Assembly (NCBI RefSeq): GCF_024054565.1 | Contig: NZ_JAMXLR010000036.1 | Coordinates: 372,001-436,000 of the forward strand | Source of the DNA: Aeoliella straminimaris | GTDB lineage: Bacteria > Planctomycetota > Planctomycetia > Pirellulales > Lacipirellulaceae | Length of the DNA: 64,000 nucleotides | Direction of reading: 5' to 3' | In this document: positions 41,401 to 51,478 of the stretch, piece by piece | Layout: the number at the start of each line of letters is the position of its first letter | Numbering within the stretch: the stretch's first letter is position 1 | Made by a program: the position numbers and the translations under genes | Notes under the pieces: model-generated | The model's input: only the letters and a program-made list of their open reading frames with translations | The model's database searches: none | Told to the model about the DNA's origin: nothing

Positions 41401-43359
41401 ATGAAGCCAAGAACCAGAAATCTGAACGGCTACGCTTTTGACCCGTCGCTCTCATTGTTGATCGACACCGTCGATATCAACACGATCACCTATCCGATTC
41501 CCTGGGAGGACCTGCAGCCGGGGCCCATTGGCGAGTATCTGGAGGTGGTCGACTACGATCCTACCACCAAGCAACTCTATCAGCCGGTGGATCTGAATGG
41601 CCAGTTCGAATTGGTGAACAATGGTCTGGATCCCAGCGAAAGCAATCCGCAGTTTCATCAGCAGATGGTTTACGCCGCCGCGATGCTGACTATTACGAAT
41701 TTCGAAAAGGCACTCGGACGCCAATTGTTCTGGTCGACGCGTCTGTTGCAGGGCGGAGATCAGTACGAGCAGTATGTACCCAGATTGCGCATGTATCCTC
41801 ATGCCTTCCGCGACGCTAACGCTTACTACAGCCCGGAGAAGAAGTCGATCCTGTTCGGCTATTTTTCCGCATCGCCCCACAACGTGACTCTGCAGATGCC
41901 GGGATCCCTGGTGTTTACCTGCCTGAGTCACGACATTATCGCCCATGAAACCACCCACGCAATTCTCGACGGCTTGCATCGCGAGTACATCCAGCCGACC
42001 AACCCCGACGTGCTCGCCTTCCACGAAGCGTTCGCCGATATCATTGCTCTGTTCCAGCACTTTACGTTTCCCGAAGTGCTCAAGCACCAGATCAGCCAGA
42101 CCCGCGGCAATCTGGACGACCAAAACTTGCTCGGTCAACTGGCACAGCAGTTCGGCGTGGCGATTGGTCGCTACGGAAGCTTACGTAGCGCGATCGGCCA
42201 GTACGACGAACAGGGAAAGTGGTCGCCGAAGAAGCCCGATCCGTCCGAATACCAGGAGGTCATAGAACCTCATCATCGTGGCAGCATCCTGGTCGCTGCC
42301 GTGTTCGAAGCCTTTCTGACAATCTACAAGCGCCGCATCAAAGATCTGCTGCGAATCGCCACTTCGGGCACCGGCATCGTGCCCGAGGGCGAACTGCACC
42401 CCGATCTGGTCAATCGTCTGGCGGGCGAAGCCTCGAAGTCGGCTCAACATGTGCTGATGATGTGCATTCGAGCGATCGACTACTGCCCGCCGATCGACAT
42501 CACGTTTGGCGATTTCTTGCGGGCCATCATCACGGCCGACGCCGACCTGGCCGACGACGACAAATATCATTATCGCCTGGCCTTCATCGAGGCGTTCCGA
42601 CGCCGTGGCATCTATCCCAGCGGTCTGAAGAGCTTGAGTGAAGAGAGTCTGCGACATTCCTCTCCTTCCCACTTCTCCGAAGCCACCAATCGAAACATCG
42701 GCATTCTCCTCGACTTCCTGAAGCAGTTTCGCGAACGGCTGCTCTACGAGACCGAACGAGAGAAGATCTTCAACCTCACCCGGATGTACATTAGGGGCAG
42801 CGCTCATATTGTGGGCCTGCACAAGAGGTTGTCGGAGAAATTTCAGGCTACCTACGAATTCGAGAAGTTGACCGGACTGGCGTTCAACTGGAGCAAGTTC
42901 GACATGACGACGGCGTCCGCTCGTAGCAACCCCTCGTTCGAAGTGCAAAATCTGCGGGTGGTGTCGCGAGCCGGACCAGATGGCAAACACGTCAACCAGA
43001 TCGTATTCAGCCTGATTCAACGCATGGGTGTCGTGATCCGCGATGGTAAGTTTGTTCGCTATTACGATCCTCGTTCGGAAGTCAAGCCGCAGGGGGGCAT
43101 CGAGGTTCAGGGAGGTTCAACGCTGATATTTGATCTGGATGCCGAAGATATGCGGCTCAAGTACGCCATCTCGAAGCCTCTGTTCGAACCGCTGCCGTCC
43201 GATAGCAGAAAGATCCGTCAGCCAAGTTCACGGATCATGAAGCAGCACCATTTTCAGAAGCACGAGTTGCCGGAGTCGATTTCGGAGTTTGCCCAGTACT
43301 TCGGTATCGGTTGCAACAATCGGTTTGGCCATATGTTCTCCCTTCTCCACAACCACTAA
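41401..43359 (+). CDS. Gluzincin-type metalloprotease-like protein
   Basis: The 652-aa protein contains H182-E-T-T-H186 in IAHETTHAILDG and, 23 residues on, HEAFADIIALF with the third ligand Glu209. This HExxH...E spacing is that of gluzincins (thermolysin/M4-like). The N-terminal and C-terminal halves are large and not recognised, and no signal peptide is present, so a cytosolic protease is likely. It lies 102 bases after the patatin gene and 16 bases before the MBL gene. Confidence 0.8.
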   Translation: MKPRTRNLNGYAFDPSLSLLIDTVDINTITYPIPWEDLQPGPIGEYLEVVDYDPTTKQLYQPVDLNGQFELVNNGLDPSESNPQFHQQMVYAAAMLTITNFEKALGRQLFWSTRLLQGGDQYEQYVPRLRMYPHAFRDANAYYSPEKKSILFGYFSASPHNVTLQMPGSLVFTCLSHDIIAHETTHAILDGLHREYIQPTNPDVLAFHEAFADIIALFQHFTFPEVLKHQISQTRGNLDDQNLLGQLAQQFGVAIGRYGSLRSAIGQYDEQGKWSPKKPDPSEYQEVIEPHHRGSILVAAVFEAFLTIYKRRIKDLLRIATSGTGIVPEGELHPDLVNRLAGEASKSAQHVLMMCIRAIDYCPPIDITFGDFLRAIITADADLADDDKYHYRLAFIEAFRRRGIYPSGLKSLSEESLRHSSPSHFSEATNRNIGILLDFLKQFRERLLYETEREKIFNLTRMYIRGSAHIVGLHKRLSEKFQATYEFEKLTGLAFNWSKFDMTTASARSNPSFEVQNLRVVSRAGPDGKHVNQIVFSLIQRMGVVIRDGKFVRYYDPRSEVKPQGGIEVQGGSTLIFDLDAEDMRLKYAISKPLFEPLPSDSRKIRQPSSRIMKQHHFQKHELPESISEFAQYFGIGCNNRFGHMFSLLHNH

Positions 43360-43375
43360 TCTTTTGGCGGCAGCT

Positions 43376-44902
43376 ATGCCTGAAGACTCCAAGAAACCAA
43401 TCACCTCCGTCAAGATTCGCATGTACAAAATGGGAACCGGCGACTGCATTTCGCTGAAGTTCCTTCACGGTACCGAAGCGACATACTCGATGCTGATCGA
43501 CTGCGGCTGCATTCACGGGTCGCAGGATCGTCTGAGCAAGTTTGTCAAGGAGTTGATTCGCGACCTCGATGGTCACGTGGACGCGCTGGTTGTCACGCAC
43601 GAGCACCAGGATCACGTGCTCGGCTTTCAGCGATGCGAAGATCTGCTTGTCGAAGGCTTGTCCGTAGGTGAAATGTGGATGGGGTGGACCGAAGACGATG
43701 GCAAGGCGAAGGTGAAGGAGTGGAAAACTGAGTATGGGCAGAAGAAGATGGCCCTGGCGCGGGCCGCCGAGCAACTGGAGAGCGAGGTGCGGTCGGACCG
43801 ATTCGCCAAGCAGCTCGACGGAACGCAGGCGGCCGACGAGTTGCTCGCCTTCTATCAGAACTTCGCCGACGCCGTGCGAGGTTTTGCCGCCCTGCACGCC
43901 AACGAGGAGCCTGAAAACTACAAAGGGCCGCTCGCAGGAATGCGGATCGCCAAGCAAGAACTGGCTCGCGACCACGAGAACAGCTACCTGAAGCCGGGCG
44001 ACATTCTCTACGACATTCAGGGGCTCGACGGCGTCCGCATTTATGTGCTTGGCCCACTACAGACCTACGAGCAGGTGGACAAAGAAAGTGGCGAGGGGGA
44101 CGAAGCCTACCGTCACAACAAGAAGCTCGATCCGGATGAGTTCTCGCTCAACGAGCTGCGACGTCGCTTGCAAGACAGCGACTTGTTTACCCGCACCATC
44201 AACTTCTCAGGCGACGTGGCGAGCGACGCCGCCTTGTCGCCCTTTTCTCCGTCGAGCTTCGCCCCCAGGTCGGTTCTCAAAAAGTCACCCTATGAGAAGG
44301 AGGACGAAGCGTGGAGGAGGATCGATGCGGAGTGGTTGCAGAGCTCCGCAAGTTTGGCGCTGCGAATGAACAGCCTGACCAATAACCTCAGTCTGGTGCT
44401 GGCGATCGAATTCGAAGAGAGTGGAAAGATCCTGCTATTCCCGGGCGATGCCGAGTTCGGCAGTTGGGAGAGTTGGCACACGATCGACTGGAGTAGAACC
44501 GAGCCGGGGTCGGAACTGACCACCGAGGAGATTCTCAACCGGGTGGTATTCTACAAAGTGGCTCATCATCTCAGTCACAACGGCACAGCTCGTAGTATTG
44601 GTCTGGAAATGATGAACGATCCCAATCTGGTAGCCATGGCGACGCTCAATTATGAGGTGATCAGCTCGGGGTGGACTTCGACGATGCCAAACAGGGCGAT
44701 CTTGAAGGAACTGCTGGAGCGGACCAAGGGTAGAACGATCATCCAGAACACGGACGACCTGTTCTTCGATCTCGATCTGACCATTCCTGTAGTTGACAAG
44801 ATCGAAGAGTATCAGGAGGAGATGACAGACGACGAACGCCAGCTCTACACCGACTCGGTGGTCGACGACGACCTGTACGTGGAGGTGACCATCAACGTGT
44901 AG
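43376..44902 (+). CDS. ComEC/Rec2-like metallo-beta-lactamase-fold protein
   Basis: The 508-aa protein has MYKMGTGDCISLKF at its N-terminus, the MBL motif T74-H-E-H-Q-D-H80, a later LLFPGDAEFGSW and FYKVAHHLSHNGTA. This is the ComEC-type order (metal ligands, then KVxHHxSxNG). The family includes nucleases and other hydrolases. A Lys/Glu-rich insert (about 105-200) is unusual. It has no membrane segment. The ATG at 43376 is only 16 bases after the metalloprotease stop, so cotranscription is very likely. Confidence 0.85.
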   Translation: MPEDSKKPITSVKIRMYKMGTGDCISLKFLHGTEATYSMLIDCGCIHGSQDRLSKFVKELIRDLDGHVDALVVTHEHQDHVLGFQRCEDLLVEGLSVGEMWMGWTEDDGKAKVKEWKTEYGQKKMALARAAEQLESEVRSDRFAKQLDGTQAADELLAFYQNFADAVRGFAALHANEEPENYKGPLAGMRIAKQELARDHENSYLKPGDILYDIQGLDGVRIYVLGPLQTYEQVDKESGEGDEAYRHNKKLDPDEFSLNELRRRLQDSDLFTRTINFSGDVASDAALSPFSPSSFAPRSVLKKSPYEKEDEAWRRIDAEWLQSSASLALRMNSLTNNLSLVLAIEFEESGKILLFPGDAEFGSWESWHTIDWSRTEPGSELTTEEILNRVVFYKVAHHLSHNGTARSIGLEMMNDPNLVAMATLNYEVISSGWTSTMPNRAILKELLERTKGRTIIQNTDDLFFDLDLTIPVVDKIEEYQEEMTDDERQLYTDSVVDDDLYVEVTINV

Positions 44903-44990
44903 TGTGCCGCTGCAACTGTCGGCGCAAAGATAAGCGGGGCAGAGCGACCGATGGGCCGACTCCGCCCCGCGTTGCGAGGCTCAAAAGAGA

Positions 44991-46124
44991 CTACTCAGCC
45001 ACGGGCGGAGTGACTCCTTGTTCTTTGAGCTTCGCCAGGTACTTGTCGGGGTCGGCCGCGAGCATCTTGGCGCAACCAGGGCAACACAGGTAGACAACTT
45101 GGCCTTCTACCACGGTTTTATAGGGACCGCCCATCGCGTCGAGGGACTCGTCCATCACTGGGCAGAGCTTCTGGGCGGCCACGTAGGTGGCGTCGGCCGC
45201 GGTGGCCTTAACCACGGTGGGCTTTGCCACTGGTAGCGGCGGCAGCTTCGCCAGGTACTTATCCGGGGCACTCTTCAGCGAGTTCACACAGCCCTGGCAG
45301 CACAGATAAACATCCCGTTCGAGCCCGGTCACCTTGATGGGGGTGCCCATCGAACCGAGTGGCTGGTTCGCTACGGGGCATGTCTTCTGCAATTTGATCG
45401 CCTCGTTGTCGGCCGCGGTGGCTGGGGCGGCTACGATCTGGGGTTCGAGCTTCTTCAAGTAGGTGGCAAAATTGGCCTTGGCCTTCTGCACGCAACCGGC
45501 GCAGCATACGTAGAGCGTTTGATCGCCCTGGGTAACAGCAATCGGATCGCCCATCGAGCCCAGCGGCTGACCACTGACGGGGCAGACCTTTTGCTTGGCA
45601 ATAGCGGCGGCCGTTTGCTGGGCTTCGGTCAGTGGCCCAACGAACTCGGTGCTGAAGGTCGTAGGCCGACGACGATCGCCGGTGAGTCCAACGAGCTGGA
45701 ATGTTAGCTCACCCGCTTGACCAGTGATGCGGCTTAGATCGACCGATACGGCGAGCGACTCTGCCGATTGGTCCTTCCGCACTTCGGGGTACAGGTCGTA
45801 ACGGTAGCGTTTGGCAGCGCCCTTTAGCTGCAGCGACGCTACGCCCCGCGCGTTTCGCAAATCGAGTGGTTGGCCTGCCGAGTCGAAGGCATACAGTCGA
45901 ATGCCTCCTGGTTCCACGGCGGTTTCGATCTTCATATCGCCCGCGGCGGTGAGGGTCCCACCGTGTGGCCCTTGCTCGGGCGACGCAGCGTGTTCGGCCA
46001 TCGCATGCTTGGCGGGGTCCGCCGGAGTTGACGAATGCTGTTGCATTGTTGGCTGCTGGGCTGATGCGTTGGTCGTAATGCCCAAAGTCACCAACGCGGT
46101 GGCCACTGCTAGTCGCATGATCAT
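44991..46124 (-). CDS. Secreted Cys-rich metal-binding protein with three repeats
   Basis: The 377-aa protein has a signal peptide (RLAVATALVTLGITTNASA) and a His-rich stretch. After a beta domain come three repeats of about 55 residues, each CPV-x8-MG-x(n)-CC-x-GC: CPVSGQPLGSMG...YVCCAGC, CPVANQPLGSMG...YLCCQGC and CPVMDESLDAMG...YLCCPGC. The Cys clusters suggest binding of soft metals such as copper or silver. It lies directly downstream of the CusA-like pump and should work in the periplasm with it. Confidence 0.8.
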   Translation of the reverse strand: MIMRLAVATALVTLGITTNASAQQPTMQQHSSTPADPAKHAMAEHAASPEQGPHGGTLTAAGDMKIETAVEPGGIRLYAFDSAGQPLDLRNARGVASLQLKGAAKRYRYDLYPEVRKDQSAESLAVSVDLSRITGQAGELTFQLVGLTGDRRRPTTFSTEFVGPLTEAQQTAAAIAKQKVCPVSGQPLGSMGDPIAVTQGDQTLYVCCAGCVQKAKANFATYLKKLEPQIVAAPATAADNEAIKLQKTCPVANQPLGSMGTPIKVTGLERDVYLCCQGCVNSLKSAPDKYLAKLPPLPVAKPTVVKATAADATYVAAQKLCPVMDESLDAMGGPYKTVVEGQVVYLCCPGCAKMLAADPDKYLAKLKEQGVTPPVAE

Positions 46125-46170
46125 GATACCGTCCTTTCTCTTTCACACAGAAAAACCCGAGCATCCATCC

Positions 46171-49100
46171 TCAAACGCTCGGCACTAGTTGATCCAGCGA
46201 GCGGGCTGCCTCGACACCTTCCCAGTGCCGATCTGCCATGCCCATTCGCATCTTGAGCTCCTTGTATCCACAGAACATCACCGGCACGACGAACAGGGTG
46301 ACCAGTTCCACCAACATGCCACCGAAGACGGGAATCGCCATGGCTCGTGCCACATCGGCTCCACGCCCTGTGGAAAACAGCACCGGCAACAAGGCGAGCA
46401 CCGTGGTGGCCGTGGTCATCAGGCAAGGGCGAATCCGCCGCATCCCGGCTTCGATGGTCGCCGCGCGGATATCCTCCACGCTGGTGAGTTTGAGGCGGCC
46501 AAACACCTGGTCGAGGTACGTGGCGATCACCACGCCATCGTCAACGGCAATGCCAAACAGTGCGATGAAGCCCACCCATACGGCCGTGTTCATCTCGGTG
46601 CCGTAGATGGCCAGCAGGATCATGCCGCCGGCGAAGGCCACCGGAATGCCTGCAAACACCGCAAACGTAATCGGCCAGTGCCGAAACTGCAGATAGATGA
46701 TCAACAGATTGATCAGCACCACCAGTGGCACAAGCCAGACGAGCCGCCTGTTGGCTTCGATTTGATTGCGGAAGCTACCTACGGCCTCCAGCGAATAGCC
46801 GGCCGGCAGTTCCAGGCGATTAGAGTCGCCCACGGGTAGTTCTTGTGCATTGTGCAGCGCTTGTTCGATGGCCTCCACCGACTCCAAGGCACCCGCGATT
46901 CCGCTGCTGGCAAATGCGACATGCGCCACCAGACGGGCATTCTCGCTATTGATCGCCCCGGGACCCCAGGTGGTTTCCAGTTTTGCCAACTCCTCGAGCG
47001 GTACCACCGCGCCCGCGTGGGTCACCACCGGCAGGTGGGCCAGTTCGTCAATGCGTTCACGGAGGTCGCGGCGGTAACGCAGGCGTACCGGGTAACGCTC
47101 GCGACCTTCGACGGTTTTGATCAGGTTCATTCCGCCTAATGCTGTTTCGACGACACCGTTGACCATTTCGACAGTCATGCCATAGCGCGCGGCGGCCTCG
47201 CGGTCGACGGTGAACTCGACGTAAGGTTTTCCGAGGACGATATCGGGATTCACGCTGCTCGCTTTTACGTAGGGCGATTGCTTCAAATGCTCGGCAACGG
47301 CCATTGCCGCAGTGGCCAGTTCGTCCAGTCGGTCGCCATAGATGCGGATTGCCATGGGAGCCTTGATGCCACTTTGCAGCATGACGACCCGCCCCTCGAT
47401 GGGCTGCAGCGGGCTGGCAGGCGTCACGCCGGGAAGGGTGGCGACCGCGTTGATTTCATCCCAAACGTCCTTGGCCGCAATGCCCTCGCGCCATTCGGCT
47501 TCGGGTTTCAGCATCACGTAGGTTTCGATCATGGCCGCCGGCGCTGGATCGAGCGCCGATTCCACGCGGCCAATCTTGCCGAGCACATCTTTCACTTCCG
47601 GAATTTGCTTGATCAGGTGGTCCTGTGCTTGAAGCACCTGCATGGCCTGGCTGAAGCTAGCCGCCGGGTAGAGCGTTGGCATGTAGAACCAACTGCCTTC
47701 GTCCAGGGCGATCCAGTCGTCGGTCTCCAGTCCGGAGAAGCGGTGTTTGAAATCGACATAACCAGGCAGCTCATTCGGTTTCACGCCCAGCACCTCGGCA
47801 GCGCGTTCGGCGGGCCTCAGCACGGTGGGCAGTCCGACGTAGGCCCCCAAACCAAGCAGCAATATCGCGATGGGAATCGTGGAAAATAGCACCTTGTGGG
47901 CCAGGAAGAACCGTAGGGTCGGCACATAGGCGCGCACGATCGACCTACTCACAATGCTCTCGTCGATCGGTCGGATGCGTTCCCTGCTCATTTGCCATCC
48001 GGCCATCCCGCTAAGCAGAACGGCCATCGTCGTCGAGGCCCAAGGCGCGAGGCCGTACGTCGCCAAGATGTCGTCCGCCCAGACAAAGTAGACTAGTACC
48101 CCTGCGATCACAGCTAACGCGGCGGTTGCCACCAGGCTGCTAGAGCGGCTTCGCTTCGCACTGCGCAACATGAGCCGGCACAACGCGGGCACCAGCGTGA
48201 TCGCCACCACCAGGGCCGAGGCGATAGCGAACGTTTTGGTCCAGGCAAGCGGACTGAACAGTTTGTAGTCGCGACCGGTCAGGAAGAACACCGGCAGAAA
48301 GCTCACAATCGTCGTCGACACGGCGGTCACCACGGCTGGCGCCACTTCCGCGGCGGCCTCTGAAATGAGCTTCGACCGTTGCGAGCTTCCGCCAGGCGAT
48401 CCGTCTTGTTCCCAGTTGGCCAGGTGCTGGTAGATGTTCTCCGAGACGATGATGCCCATGTCGACCATGGTGCCGATGGCAATCGCAATGCCGGCGAGCG
48501 ACATGATGTTGGCGTCCAGTCCGAACACCTTCATGGCAACAAACGATAGCAGCACCGCCACGGGCAATGTCACGGCGACAATAAAACTGCTGCGGACGTG
48601 CAGCAGGAAAAGCAGGATCACCACGGCCGTAATCAGCACTTCCTCCTGCAGGGCGGTGGTCAGCGTGCCGACGGTTTCGTCGATCAGGCCGGTCCGGTCG
48701 TAAACCCCCTGGATGGTGACTCCGTCCAGGCCCGGCGTGATTTGCTCGATCTTTGCCTTCACGCGGTCAATTACCGCGCGGGGATTCTCGCCGTATCGCA
48801 TCACCACAACACCGCCGACTGCCTCACCGCCATTGAAGTCGAGCGCGCCACGACGGAAATCGGGGCCAAGCTGAACCCTGGCGACGTCTTCAAAACGCAG
48901 AGGCACTCCCTCGCGCTGCTCGATGACAGTTTGCTCGATGTCGCGAATGGTCTTCGCGCTGTCGCCGTCGGTGCCCAGGAATCCTTTGCCGCGGACAATA
49001 AACTCCATGCCGGACGATTCGATGGTCTTAGCACCGACATCGACGTTCGAGCCTTTCACCGCCATCATCAGGCGGTCGAGCGTGACGTTGTGGAACCGCA

Positions 49101-49686
49101 GTTTGTCGGGGTCGACCTCAATCTGATACTGGCGTACGTAGCCACCGATGGATGCCACCTCGCTGACGCCTTCAACCGACTGCAACTCGAACTTCACGAC
49201 AAAATCTTGCAGCGAACGCAGCTCGGCCAGGCTTTTGCCCGACTCGGGGGGTACCAGCACGTAGTAGAATATCTGTCCCAGGCCCGTGGCATCGGGTCCT
49301 AACTGCGGCGTCACGCCATCAGGCAGTTGGGCGGCGGCCGACCCCAGTTGCTCCGACACCCGACTGCGAGCCCAGTAAAAATCGACGCTATCCTTGAAGG
49401 TAACCTGCACGAACGAGTAGCCAAACATGCTCTTACCGCGGACGCTCTCGGCGCCAGGCACAGCAAGCAGCGACACGCTCAGCGGGTAGGTCACCTGGTC
49501 TTCGATGTCCTTGGGCGAACGTCCAGGCCATGGCGTGAGCACGATCACCTGGTTCTCGCCAATATTCGGAATCGCATCGATCGGCACCGTCCGAAAACTG
49601 TACCAACCGAATACCAGTATCCCCACCGCTAGTAGCACGACCAGCGGCGCTTCTCTGACACAGAACTTCACCAAACTAGTGAGCAT
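46171..49686 (-). CDS. CusA/CzcA-family heavy-metal RND efflux pump
   Basis: The 1171-aa inner-membrane protein has RND features: VREAPLVVLLAVGILVFGWYSF, IAIAIGTMVDMGIIVSENIY with the proton-relay Asp, and VGFIALFGIAVDDGVVIATYLDQ in helix 10. APMAIRIYGDRLDEL in the periplasmic part is like CusA. It is longer than usual (about 1045), mainly from an insert near residues 510-590 holding two extra hydrophobic helices. The start at 49686 overlaps the CusB-like stop (49676) by 11 bases, so the two are coupled. It exports monovalent or divalent heavy metals with CusB and TolC partners. Confidence 0.93.
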   Translation of the reverse strand: MLTSLVKFCVREAPLVVLLAVGILVFGWYSFRTVPIDAIPNIGENQVIVLTPWPGRSPKDIEDQVTYPLSVSLLAVPGAESVRGKSMFGYSFVQVTFKDSVDFYWARSRVSEQLGSAAAQLPDGVTPQLGPDATGLGQIFYYVLVPPESGKSLAELRSLQDFVVKFELQSVEGVSEVASIGGYVRQYQIEVDPDKLRFHNVTLDRLMMAVKGSNVDVGAKTIESSGMEFIVRGKGFLGTDGDSAKTIRDIEQTVIEQREGVPLRFEDVARVQLGPDFRRGALDFNGGEAVGGVVVMRYGENPRAVIDRVKAKIEQITPGLDGVTIQGVYDRTGLIDETVGTLTTALQEEVLITAVVILLFLLHVRSSFIVAVTLPVAVLLSFVAMKVFGLDANIMSLAGIAIAIGTMVDMGIIVSENIYQHLANWEQDGSPGGSSQRSKLISEAAAEVAPAVVTAVSTTIVSFLPVFFLTGRDYKLFSPLAWTKTFAIASALVVAITLVPALCRLMLRSAKRSRSSSLVATAALAVIAGVLVYFVWADDILATYGLAPWASTTMAVLLSGMAGWQMSRERIRPIDESIVSRSIVRAYVPTLRFFLAHKVLFSTIPIAILLLGLGAYVGLPTVLRPAERAAEVLGVKPNELPGYVDFKHRFSGLETDDWIALDEGSWFYMPTLYPAASFSQAMQVLQAQDHLIKQIPEVKDVLGKIGRVESALDPAPAAMIETYVMLKPEAEWREGIAAKDVWDEINAVATLPGVTPASPLQPIEGRVVMLQSGIKAPMAIRIYGDRLDELATAAMAVAEHLKQSPYVKASSVNPDIVLGKPYVEFTVDREAAARYGMTVEMVNGVVETALGGMNLIKTVEGRERYPVRLRYRRDLRERIDELAHLPVVTHAGAVVPLEELAKLETTWGPGAINSENARLVAHVAFASSGIAGALESVEAIEQALHNAQELPVGDSNRLELPAGYSLEAVGSFRNQIEANRRLVWLVPLVVLINLLIIYLQFRHWPITFAVFAGIPVAFAGGMILLAIYGTEMNTAVWVGFIALFGIAVDDGVVIATYLDQVFGRLKLTSVEDIRAATIEAGMRRIRPCLMTTATTVLALLPVLFSTGRGADVARAMAIPVFGGMLVELVTLFVVPVMFCGYKELKMRMGMADRHWEGVEAARSLDQLVPSV

Positions 49687-51298
49687 GGGCCGCCTCCTGT
49701 GGGCTAGACCCACCATCCTTCATCGCTTTCGACGGATCCATCAACGAAGGCTTGCCAGTGAGTTGCATTTGCGAGTCGATCAGAAAGTTGCCATCGATGG
49801 CAACTTGTTCGCCGGTTTCCAGACCGCTTTCAATGACCGCCTGCTCCGATGTCATGGCGCCGACCGCAACCTGACGAAGCTCAAACATGCCCGGCTCCGT
49901 TTCGACGTACACTACCGAGTTGTCGCCTGCCATCAGCACCGCGCTTCGCGGGACAGCCGTGACTTTTTGATCAGACAGTGGCTCGGATGCATAACCAAGC
50001 TCCGACGTTGGCACGAGGTCCATCCCGCAGATGGGGCACTGGCCAGGGGCGGTGCGAATGATCTGTGGGTGCATAGGGCTGATCCACTTGTTGGCCAGCG
50101 CCGGATCGTACACCTTGTCGCGAGGCACCGCGGGGACGCGAACCGTAGCGGTGGCATAGTCACCGGGTTTCAGACGGCGGTCGAAATTCGACATCTCCAC
50201 CCGCACGGCTACGGTGCGCGTCTTCTCGTTCACCAGTGGATCGACGAAGGCGATGCGGCCGGTGTAGATCTCGCCCGGCAAGGACGCCAACTCGGCCTCG
50301 ACCTGCTGACCGAACCTTACGGCCGCAGCGTCGCTGGGATACAGATCGAGCATCAGCCACACCATCGTCAGGTCGGCCACGCGGTAAATCGGTTCTCCCG
50401 TTTTCACGTAATCGCCCTCGACCTTGTGTTTGGTAATCACGGTGCCGCCAATCGGCGCGGCGATTCGCAACCGCTTTTGTGCCTTGCCCGTCGACTCGAG
50501 CTTCTCTATTTGCTCGGCCGTCATACCGAGTTCGGTCAGATTGTCGCGGGCCACGTCGCTCAGCTGCTGGTCGTCGCCGGCCAGGGCATTAAGTGCAGGC
50601 GTGTTGAGGCTCGACAGGTATTCCACCTGGGCTGAGTACAGCTGTGGGCTGTAGAGCACGGCCAGCGGATCGCCCTTGGCAACCTCCACGCCCTCGTAAT
50701 CGGCCAATAGCTCTTCGAGACGTCCATCGACGTAGGCCGCAATCGTCGCCACTTGTTCTTCGTCGTACTCAATGCGACCGACTGTTCGAATCGATCGGTA
50801 GACATCTTCGCTGGTCACAGGTGCGGTGCGAATGCCGAGAATTCGCCTGGTCGCGGCATCGATCGAAACACTGCGGCCATTGCCACCCGAGGTGGCGGAG
50901 GATTTCACCAGGTCCATCCCGCACACGGGGCACTTTCCCGGCTCGTCATGCGGCGGAGTGCACATCATCGGGCAAATGTACTGCTCAGATGATTCGTCCG
51001 CTGGTTCTGGTTTCGCCGTCGCCTCGGACTGGACCGGAACCAACTCCATGCCGCACTTGTAGCAGTTGCCGGGCGTGTCTTGCCGCACATCGGGATGCAT
51101 TGGGCAAACATATTCCGTTGAGGTGGAACCGGTTTCTGAGGCGGCGGGCATTGCAGCGTTGTTCGCTTCGGACTGGATCCACCCAACTCGTTGCGCGAGA
51201 CCCAGTACGAGCAGGCACACGACAACGGTCGCCACGACAAGCGCGCACTTAATGGCGAACTGCGCAGAAGCGGACGCAAATTGGGTGAGTCTCGACAT
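49676..51298 (-). CDS. CusB-type periplasmic adaptor with three heavy-metal-binding domains
   Basis: The 540-aa membrane-fusion protein has an N-terminal membrane anchor (IKCALVVATVVVCLLVLGLA). YVCPMHPDVRQDTPGNCYKCGMEL and YICPMMCTPPHDEPGKCPVCGMDL are two CPMHP/CxxCGM metal-binding modules. The adaptor body (AYVDGRLEELLADYEGVEVAKGDPL, then a coiled-coil hairpin) follows. A third module, SPMHPQIIRTAPGQCPICGMDL, lies near residue 400. It links the RND pump to the outer-membrane channel and may hand metals over. Confidence 0.92.
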   Translation of the reverse strand: MSRLTQFASASAQFAIKCALVVATVVVCLLVLGLAQRVGWIQSEANNAAMPAASETGSTSTEYVCPMHPDVRQDTPGNCYKCGMELVPVQSEATAKPEPADESSEQYICPMMCTPPHDEPGKCPVCGMDLVKSSATSGGNGRSVSIDAATRRILGIRTAPVTSEDVYRSIRTVGRIEYDEEQVATIAAYVDGRLEELLADYEGVEVAKGDPLAVLYSPQLYSAQVEYLSSLNTPALNALAGDDQQLSDVARDNLTELGMTAEQIEKLESTGKAQKRLRIAAPIGGTVITKHKVEGDYVKTGEPIYRVADLTMVWLMLDLYPSDAAAVRFGQQVEAELASLPGEIYTGRIAFVDPLVNEKTRTVAVRVEMSNFDRRLKPGDYATATVRVPAVPRDKVYDPALANKWISPMHPQIIRTAPGQCPICGMDLVPTSELGYASEPLSDQKVTAVPRSAVLMAGDNSVVYVETEPGMFELRQVAVGAMTSEQAVIESGLETGEQVAIDGNFLIDSQMQLTGKPSLMDPSKAMKDGGSSPQEAAHAH

Positions 51299-51478
51299 AG
51301 CACTCGACCTGGAGTGTGTTGGCGTGGAAAAAAGTACGGGCGCGCAGAGGGTCTCGCGCAGGCGCAGAGGTGCTTGGACGTGACGCCTTGCGAAGGGACT
51401 ACCGGTGATGCAAGAAACTCAAACCGTAAATGCGGCAGCTAGCTGTCTCGCGGCAAGCGCACACCGGTAGCGCACCGA

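Noticed and set aside
49505..50635. 376-codon plus-strand open frame opposite the CusB-like gene
   Set aside because: The metal-binding modules and adaptor fold are on the minus strand.
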